7,451 bases of DNA from Hyphomicrobiales bacterium (GTDB taxonomy: Bacteria > Pseudomonadota > Alphaproteobacteria > Rhizobiales > JAJFHB01). Shown one piece after another: positions 1 through 5,003 of the stretch (position 1 is the stretch's first letter; every line of letters begins with the position of its first letter). The position numbers and the translations under genes were made by a program. The notes beneath the pieces were generated by a model. It worked only from the letters and a program-made list of their open reading frames with translations, was not told where the DNA came from and made no database searches. Location: assembly GCA_021775795.1 (NCBI GenBank), contig JAJFHB010000582.1, positions 1-7,451 of the forward strand. The letters are read 5' to 3'.

Positions 1-128
1 TCGCCTTCGGGCGCCTCGACAACTGGCCCCTGGGAGCTGCAATCTCAGTCATTTCCATGATCACTGTGACATTCGTGGTCTGTTGTTTTCTTCTTGGCCT
101 CGGCCGCTTCAGAAAATCACTCGCATGA
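1..128 (+). CDS. ABC transporter permease, PotB-like (3' end only)
   Basis: The start lies outside the window. Reading from base 3, 41 codons remain and end at TGA 126-128. The tail contains the segment LDNWPLGAA followed by one hydrophobic helix (ISVISMITVTFVVCCFLLGL) and a short basic end (GRFRKSLA). This matches the C-terminus of PotB-type inner-membrane permeases, where a D-W-P-F/L-G-A-A stretch precedes the last membrane helix (family knowledge). Its stop overlaps the start of the next permease gene in an ATGA arrangement, as expected for paired permease subunits of one importer. Substrate cannot be read from this fragment. Confidence 0.8.
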   Translation, partial: AFGRLDNWPLGAAISVISMITVTFVVCCFLLGLGRFRKSLA

Positions 129-934
129 CCCGCCGGCTGACAAACAATGCAGGCCGCTGGTTTGGCGTCTACACGATCATCTACCTGCTCTTCATCTACA
201 TCCCGGTGTTGCTGCTGCCGTTGTTTTCATTCAACGATGGTCTCTATGTCGCCTTTCCGATGCAGGGCTTTACCCTGCGCTGGTGGGAGGAAATGGTGCA
301 ACAGACCGGCATGCACCGGGCATTGGCAAACAGCTTCCAGGTGGCCCTGCCGGTTTCATTCATCAGCACGGCCCTGGGCATTTGTTCAGCCAAAGCCTTG
401 ACCAGCCAGAGGCTCTTTGGTGCAAAATTTATGGTCGGCCTGTTCACGTTACCACTGGTGATACCCTTCATTATTCTGGGGATAGCCTTGTTGATTGCCT
501 TCAATGCCATCGACGTTAAATTGTCGTTGCTGACCGTCGGTATCGGCCATGTCCTGATCTGCACCCCATTCGCCCTTTTTGTCCTCATGTCGCGACTGGA
601 AAGCTTCGACAAGAGCATTGAAGAAGCCGGAAGGGACCTTGGAGAAACGGCATGGATGACGTTCTGGCGCGTGACCTTTCCCATTGCTCTGCCCGGTGTC
701 ATTGCCAGTCTGCTGCTTACCTTCACCATTTCCTTTGATGAGTTTCTGCTTGCCTTTTTCCTCACCGGCAACGACTCGACCCTGCCCATATACATCTGGA
801 GCCAGCTCCGTTTTCCAATCAAGCTTCCCGGCGTCCTGGCGTTGGGTTCGGCGATCCTTGTGGTCACAGCCATTCTCGTCTTTATCGCCGAGCGCCTTCG
901 CCGCCAGAGCCCCAAGGAGGCTGAAGCCCGGTGA
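125..934 (+). CDS. ABC transporter permease, PotC-like (spermidine/putrescine class)
   Basis: This 269-residue inner-membrane permease is the partner of the upstream truncated permease. The frame opens further upstream at 83, but ATG 125 is preferred: it forms an ATGA overlap with the preceding stop, implying translational coupling, and gives the usual family length. No strong Shine-Dalgarno is seen. About six hydrophobic segments are visible, near residues 15-35, 72-90, 103-125, 135-155, 190-214 and 237-256. The cytoplasmic EAA loop, which docks onto the ATPase, is at about 167-192 ([12 protein letters not shown]...FPIALPG). The [14 protein letters not shown] stretch at 203-216 is characteristic of PotC-like proteins. 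It most likely imports a polyamine or another small organic ligand. The binding protein that would settle this is outside the window. Confidence 0.9.
   Translation: MTRRLTNNAGRWFGVYTIIYLLFIYIPVLLLPLFSFNDGLYVAFPMQGFTLRWWEEMVQQTGMHRALANSFQVALPVSFISTALGICSAKALTSQRLFGAKFMVGLFTLPLVIPFIILGIALLIAFNAIDVKLSLLTVGIGHVLICTPFALFVLMSRLESFDKSIEEAGRDLGETAWMTFWRVTFPIALPGVIASLLLTFTISFDEFLLAFFLTGNDSTLPIYIWSQLRFPIKLPGVLALGSAILVVTAILVFIAERLRRQSPKEAEAR
914..920 (+). promoter_or_regulatory. Ribosome binding site for the PotA-like gene
   Basis: AAGGAGG is a near-perfect Shine-Dalgarno sequence lying inside the end of the permease gene, 10 nt before GTG 931. It decides the GTG start over the in-frame ATG at 952, which would be 31 nt away. 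Confidence 0.7.
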
Positions 935-2049
935 AAACGAAAGATTCAACCATGACTGAACGCGGCTTCATATCCATCGACGGCCTTTCAAAACACTTCG
1001 GTGCCGTTCGCGCCGTCGATAATGTTGATCTCGAAATCGCGCAGGGGGAATTCTTCGGCCTCCTTGGTCCATCTGGCTGTGGCAAGACCACACTCTTGCG
1101 CATGCTCGGCGGATTTGAAGTCGCAACCGCTGGCGAAATACACATCGACGACGAGCCGATGGCAGCCGTTCCGCCAAACCATCGGCCGGTCAATATGGTG
1201 TTTCAGAATTACGCCATCTTCCCGCATCTGAATGTTTTTCAAAACATTGCGTTCGGCCTGAGGCGCGAGAAACTCGGCAAACCGGAACTCGAAAAACGTG
1301 TCGATGAGGCCCTCGCCATGATCAGGCTGGAGGGATATGGGGCACGTGCAGCGCATGAACTGTCCGGCGGCCAGCGCCAACGGGTTGCCCTTGCGCGAGC
1401 CTTGATTAAAAAACCCAAGGTGCTGCTGCTCGATGAACCGCTCGGCGCGCTTGACAAGAAACTGCGCGAACAAATGCAGCTTGAACTGCGGGAGCTGCAA
1501 AAATCACTGGGCATCACTTTTGTCTTCGTCACCCACGATCAGGAAGAAGCACTCACCATGTCCGACCGCATTGCGGTAATGTCAGACGGGCATGTGCTCG
1601 AACAGGGTTCTCCCGCAGAGCTCTATTCTCACCCGAATACACGCTTTGTGGCGGAGTTTCTCGGCGCCATGAACCTTTTTGAAGCGGTTGTTAAAGGCCG
1701 GGAAGCTGATGACTATGTGGTCGATGCGGAGCGCCTTGGACAGGTCAGGATTGCTGCACCGGACGGTAAATTCGCGCCCGGCGAGCGCGTTTCAGTAGGG
1801 TTGCGACCGGAAAACATCAAAATCTCACTCAAAGACGACAGTAAATCTGCAGCTTCTCTGGCGGGCACAGTCAGTACTGCAGCCTATTTGGGAGACCGCA
1901 CCCATCTGTACGTGAGAACCGCTGCATCTGAAGAGCCGATAATAGTCGGTGTGCAAAATCTGGATGGCGCCTCAGGCCCCGGCACGGAAGCATCGTCTGA
2001 TGTATTTCTGTCCTGGTCACCGGGTACAGTGCTGCTCCTGAAACACTGA
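931..2049 (+). CDS. ABC transporter ATP-binding protein, PotA-like
   Basis: This 372-residue ATPase powers the importer whose permeases lie just upstream. Motifs in order are: Walker [10 protein letters not shown] (46-54), Q-loop FQNYAIFPH (91-99), ABC signature LSGGQ (144-148), Walker B KVLLLDEP (163-170) and the H-loop histidine in VTHDQEEA (H202). A C-terminal TOBE-type regulatory region follows, containing [10 protein letters not shown] (289-298). All catalytic residues are intact, and length and layout match PotA/FbpC-like subunits. GTG 931 is chosen as the start. It overlaps the permease stop (GTGA) and has AAGGAGG at 914-920, 10 nt upstream. ATG 952 is an alternative with no good ribosome binding site. 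Substrate class is inferred from the permeases; phosphonate, iron or other Pot-like substrates are not excluded. Confidence 0.92.
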   Translation: MKTKDSTMTERGFISIDGLSKHFGAVRAVDNVDLEIAQGEFFGLLGPSGCGKTTLLRMLGGFEVATAGEIHIDDEPMAAVPPNHRPVNMVFQNYAIFPHLNVFQNIAFGLRREKLGKPELEKRVDEALAMIRLEGYGARAAHELSGGQRQRVALARALIKKPKVLLLDEPLGALDKKLREQMQLELRELQKSLGITFVFVTHDQEEALTMSDRIAVMSDGHVLEQGSPAELYSHPNTRFVAEFLGAMNLFEAVVKGREADDYVVDAERLGQVRIAAPDGKFAPGERVSVGLRPENIKISLKDDSKSAASLAGTVSTAAYLGDRTHLYVRTAASEEPIIVGVQNLDGASGPGTEASSDVFLSWSPGTVLLLKH

Positions 2050-2108
2050 GCTCCCACTTCATCGGGCCGCTCGTCGCAACCTGCCATTGCTGGTTTTGTG
2101 CGCGATCA

Positions 2109-2136
2109 TTGACACGCACCCCTGCAGGGATATGTT
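2109..2136 (+). promoter_or_regulatory. Putative sigma70-type promoter of modABC
   Basis: The -35 element TTGACA (2109-2114) matches consensus 6/6. A 16-nt spacer follows, then the -10 element TATGTT (2131-2136), which matches 4/6. Transcription would start near 2143, about 20 nt before the modA start, leaving a short leader with the GAGGAAAG ribosome binding site. It sits in the 113-nt gap between the Pot-like ATPase gene and modA, so modABC probably has its own promoter. This is a prediction from sequence only. Confidence 0.5.
2120..2129 (+). promoter_or_regulatory. Perfect palindrome in the promoter spacer, candidate operator
   Basis: CCCTGCAGGG is a perfect 10-bp palindrome placed exactly between the -35 and -10 elements upstream of modA. 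A repressor bound here would block RNA polymerase. It does not look like the ATCGnTATATA-type ModE box of E. coli, so the binding factor, if any, is unknown. A 10-bp palindrome can also arise by chance. Confidence 0.3.
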
Positions 2137-2150
2137 CAAGTGAGTTCATT

Positions 2151-2158
2151 GAGGAAAG
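2151..2158 (+). promoter_or_regulatory. Ribosome binding site of modA
   Basis: GAGGAAAG lies 4 nt before ATG 2163. It supports that start rather than the in-frame upstream TTG at 2109, which coincides with the -35 element and would add 18 residues ahead of the signal peptide. Confidence 0.65.
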
Positions 2159-2162
2159 CTGC

Positions 2163-2957
2163 ATGGCTGCCGCGAACCGTTGCTTACGCCTCGTTTCAAA
2201 CTTTCTGATGTCCCTGATGTTGGCGCTGATATTCGGTGCCGTCACGGCTGAGACTCCAAGCGCCAAAACGCTTGTCGCTGCAACCGCGACAAACTTTGCC
2301 GAAGTGTTGCAGGAACTGAAGCCGCTGTTTGAAACTGAAACCGGTCACGACTTGACCATCGTCACCGGCTCGACCGGAAAGCTTTATGCCCAGATAGAGC
2401 ACGGAGCACCGTTCGATGTGTTCCTTGCAGCTGACCAGCAAAGACCCGAACGCCTGGTTACCAACGGAACTGCCGTCGCAGGTAGCCGCGCCACCTATGC
2501 CATCGGGCGCCTGACCCTTTGGAGCAGCAACGGTGTCAATGCCGCACTCAGCGCCCAGGATGCGCTTACATCTGACGCTGTCAATCACATTGCCATCGCC
2601 AACCCGGAGCTTGCCCCCTACGGGCTTGCGGCGCAGGAAGTACTGCGCTCACTGGGATTGGCGGACCGTCTCGCACACAAAATCGTAACGGGCGAGAATA
2701 TCGGGCAGGCTTACGCGATGGTGGCGACAGGTAACGCCGAGGTAGGTTTCATATCATCATCCACACTGTTGAGTGCTCACCGCCCTGCAGGTGGTGTCCG
2801 TTGGGAGATCCCCTCAGATGCGCATGAGCCAATCCGCCAGGATGCGGTGCTTTTACAGCGCGGTACAGAGAACGCCGCCGCTCTGATGTTTCTCAAATTC
2901 CTTGTTTCCGAAGAAGCCCAAAGCGTCATCAGACGTTATGGCTACGATATCGATTGA
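2163..2957 (+). CDS. modA: Molybdate (or tungstate) ABC transporter periplasmic binding protein ModA
   Basis: This 264-residue secreted protein captures molybdate, and possibly tungstate, in the periplasm for ModBC. A signal peptide covers about residues 1-29: a basic start, a hydrophobic core, and likely cleavage after AVTA. The mature protein carries the family motifs AATATNF (39-45), GSTGKLYAQIEHGAPFDVFL (69-88) and IANPELAPYGLAAQEVL (145-161). By comparison with Azotobacter ModA2 (recalled, not aligned by tool), likely oxyanion ligands are T43, N44, S70 and Y153. The ATxTNF form differs from the AASLT form of E. coli ModA. ATG 2163 is chosen because of GAGGAAAG 4 nt upstream and because the signal peptide then begins properly. 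The gene is first in a modABC operon, and its last 20 nt overlap modB. Confidence 0.93.
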   Translation: MAAANRCLRLVSNFLMSLMLALIFGAVTAETPSAKTLVAATATNFAEVLQELKPLFETETGHDLTIVTGSTGKLYAQIEHGAPFDVFLAADQQRPERLVTNGTAVAGSRATYAIGRLTLWSSNGVNAALSAQDALTSDAVNHIAIANPELAPYGLAAQEVLRSLGLADRLAHKIVTGENIGQAYAMVATGNAEVGFISSSTLLSAHRPAGGVRWEIPSDAHEPIRQDAVLLQRGTENAAALMFLKFLVSEEAQSVIRRYGYDID

Positions 2958-3639
2958 GACGATAACCGTGCCTGATCTCTCCCCCCTCTGGCTCAGCATT
3001 CAACTCGCGACGGTCACGACGATCGCCCTTCTCCTATTGGGAACGCCATTATCCTGGTGGCTGGCACACACGCGATCGAGACTGAAGGCTCCGATCGAAG
3101 CCATCACCGCCCTGCCACTTGTCCTGCCTCCAACTGTAATCGGCTTTTATTTTCTGGTGTTCTTAAGCCCGCAGTCGCTGCTGGGGTCCGCCTGGATCAG
3201 CATCACCGGAGAGACCCTGACCTTTTCCTTCACCGGGCTTGTCGTCGCCTCGATTGTTTATTCCATGCCCTTCATGGTTCAACCCTTACAAAGCGCCTTC
3301 GAACTGATCGGCCGCGCACCACTCGAAGCAGCGGCCACTTTGCGCGCCTCACCATTCGATGCCTTCCGCTCCGTTGCCGCACCCATGGCGCTTCGGGCCT
3401 ACATCTCAGCCATTGTCCTGACGTTCGCGCATACGATCGGTGAATTTGGCGTTGTTCTCATGGTCGGGGGCAACATCCCCGGCAGCACGAAGGTCATCTC
3501 GATTGCTATTTATGAGCATGTGGAAACCATCAACTATGCCGATGCACATGTCCTTTCCGCCATCCTCATCGCTTTCTCATTCCTGGTTCTGCTTTTTGTC
3601 TACGCGGCGAACAAGCGGTTTCCTCTGAGTGTCGGTTAA
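2938..3639 (+). CDS. modB: Molybdate ABC transporter permease ModB
   Basis: This 233-residue inner-membrane permease forms the homodimeric channel of the molybdate importer. Hydrophobic segments are seen near residues 18-42, 56-77, 97-115, 152-178 and 205-223. The EAA loop LEAAATLRASPFDAF (129-143) contacts ModC. The segment FAHTIGEFGVVLMVGGNIPG (163-182) is a hallmark of ModB, and PLVLPPTVIGFY (60-71) also fits the family. ATG 2938 overlaps the end of modA by 20 nt. GTG 2968, 10 nt beyond the modA stop, is an alternative that would drop ten residues. Neither has a strong ribosome binding site, so translation is probably coupled to modA. The product is certain; the exact start is less so. Confidence 0.92.
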   Translation: MATISIETITVPDLSPLWLSIQLATVTTIALLLLGTPLSWWLAHTRSRLKAPIEAITALPLVLPPTVIGFYFLVFLSPQSLLGSAWISITGETLTFSFTGLVVASIVYSMPFMVQPLQSAFELIGRAPLEAAATLRASPFDAFRSVAAPMALRAYISAIVLTFAHTIGEFGVVLMVGGNIPGSTKVISIAIYEHVETINYADAHVLSAILIAFSFLVLLFVYAANKRFPLSVG

Positions 3640-3643
3640 CGCC

Positions 3644-4738
3644 ATGAACCAGGATCTCAAGATCGACGCCAGAATCGCCTTCGATGATTTCAGCCTCGAT
3701 GTTTCTCATCACTCTCGTCTCGATGGTATTACCGGGCTGTTTGGTCCAAGTGGCTGTGGCAAGAGCACCATGCTGCGCATTATCGCCGGCCTGGAGCGCA
3801 AGGCGCACGGCCAGGTTACTTTTGACGGTGAAACCTGGCTCGACACCACACGCAACCATTTCGTTGAACCGCATCTGCGTGGCGTTGGGTATGTGTTCCA
3901 GGAAGCACGGCTTTTCCCTCACCTCACTGTCCTGGGAAATCTTCGGTTTTCGGAAAAACGGTCCCGGCATCTGGGAACTGCGATAAAACTGGATGATGTG
4001 ATTGATGCACTCGATCTTTCAGAGTTGTTATCGCGCACAACCACATCCCTCTCCGGCGGTGAGCGTCAACGCGTTGCCATCGCGCGAACTCTTCTCACGC
4101 GCCCCCGGCTGCTCCTCATGGATGAACCCTTGTCTGCTCTCGACTTCAGGCGCAAGGCTGCCATTATCCCCTACATCGAACGGCTTCCGGATCTTTTCGA
4201 AATACCCATCATCTACGTGACCCACGCCATAGACGAGGTTGCGCGGCTGGTGGACCGACTGCTTGTCCTCGAAGATGGAAGGAAAATGGCCGAAGGTCCT
4301 GTGCATGATGTGCTCGAACGCCTCGACCTGCAGTCCTCGACCGGTCGCTTTGAAGCCGGCGTGGTCCTTGAGGCCATCGTTTCAGCTCACGATGAAACTT
4401 TTAATCTGACGCACCTGACTTGTTGCGGGCAAACCATAACGATGCCGGAGCTGGACATCCCCGTTGGCCTTCCCGTACGCCTCCGCATCCGTGCCCGTGA
4501 TGTTGCGCTGGCGACGTCCCGGCCAGCAGGATTGAGCATTCGCAATGTATTGGAGGGAATCATTGCGGAAATCGTGGAAGAACCCAATACGGCGTTCGCA
4601 GAAACCCGTGTCGATATTGGCGGCGCCGGCTTGCGGGCACGCATCACCCGGGCCTCGGTCGCGGATCTCGGACTTAAAGAGGGCGGCCCCGTTTTTGCCC
4701 TAGTGAAATCCATTTCTTTCGACCGCCGGGGCCTGTAG
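3644..4738 (+). CDS. modC: Molybdate ABC transporter ATP-binding protein ModC
   Basis: This 364-residue ATPase energises ModB. Motifs are Walker A GPSGCGKST (34-42), Q-loop FQEARLFPHL (85-94), signature LSGGERQRVAIAR (136-148), Walker B LLLMDEPLSALD (156-167) and the H-loop histidine H194 in YVTHAIDEV. All are intact. The C-terminal region (about 295-360) begins with PAGLSIRNVLEG, the typical opening of the Mop/TOBE oxyanion-binding domain, which lets cytoplasmic molybdate inhibit transport in related systems. One Mop unit is seen. The length is close to E. coli ModC (about 352). ATG 3644 starts 4 nt after the modB stop; GTG 3629 in the same frame would overlap modB and add five residues. The gene ends modABC. 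Confidence 0.94.
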   Translation: MNQDLKIDARIAFDDFSLDVSHHSRLDGITGLFGPSGCGKSTMLRIIAGLERKAHGQVTFDGETWLDTTRNHFVEPHLRGVGYVFQEARLFPHLTVLGNLRFSEKRSRHLGTAIKLDDVIDALDLSELLSRTTTSLSGGERQRVAIARTLLTRPRLLLMDEPLSALDFRRKAAIIPYIERLPDLFEIPIIYVTHAIDEVARLVDRLLVLEDGRKMAEGPVHDVLERLDLQSSTGRFEAGVVLEAIVSAHDETFNLTHLTCCGQTITMPELDIPVGLPVRLRIRARDVALATSRPAGLSIRNVLEGIIAEIVEEPNTAFAETRVDIGGAGLRARITRASVADLGLKEGGPVFALVKSISFDRRGL

Positions 4739-5003
4739 GAGGCACCAACGGTCTTCCCATCAAACGTTTCCATATCAATGTGAAATGCTCTAGACACCCC
4801 GAGCGACGCATCCGGCATTAATTGCGACGTTTTTGTTTCACTGATCTCCACTTTGGACCCCTATTTTCCGACCGGAAGCCTGAAGGGGAGCCGGTTAAGG
4901 TGCGGTGACAGATATCGCCCGTGAATTTGCATGAGCGAGTGCGCGTTGCATTGCCACTGCCAGGCCGGATCAGAGCGCAGAACACGTGAGGGAGGATAAG
5001 CCC
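4739..5003 (+). other. 265-nt intergenic region between modC and the fusion gene
   Basis: No coding sequence, tRNA or clear rho-independent terminator is visible. Visible elements are the palindrome AAACGTTT (4762-4769), a direct repeat GCGACG (4803-4808 and 4824-4829), an inverted repeat ACCGG/CCGGT (4871-4875 and 4891-4895, 15-nt loop) and a direct repeat TTGCAT (4927-4932 and 4946-4951). No convincing -35/-10 pair was found, although the promoter of the next gene is probably here. A stretch around 4836-4866 with TTTGGACCCCTATTTT vaguely recalls IS21-type ends, but this is not established. Confidence 0.5.
4988..4995 (+). promoter_or_regulatory. Strong ribosome binding site of the fusion gene
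   Basis: GAGGGAGG lies 8 nt before ATG 5004, ideal strength and spacing. It fixes the start of the long open frame. Confidence 0.75.

Noticed and set aside
244..949. Long minus-strand open frames opposite the PotC-like permease
   Set aside because: They are shadow frames of a strongly supported membrane permease, with no domain or start signals.
2078..2097. AACC-N10-GGTT followed by TTTT after the PotA-like gene, as a terminator
   Set aside because: The stem is only 4 bp with a 10-nt loop and a short T run, too weak to call a rho-independent terminator.
2050..2162. E. coli-type ModE box upstream of modA
   Set aside because: No TATATA half-sites with the expected arrangement are present.
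4803..4835. T run after GCATTAATTGCGACG downstream of modC, as a terminator
   Set aside because: No stable GC-rich hairpin precedes the T run; only a direct repeat GCGACG and a very short inverted repeat are present.
4898..4935. Short frame encoding VTDIAREFA in the gap, as a remnant of a transposase N-terminus
   Set aside because: Only about ten codons before a stop; the resemblance to helix-turn-helix starts is too short to support a call.
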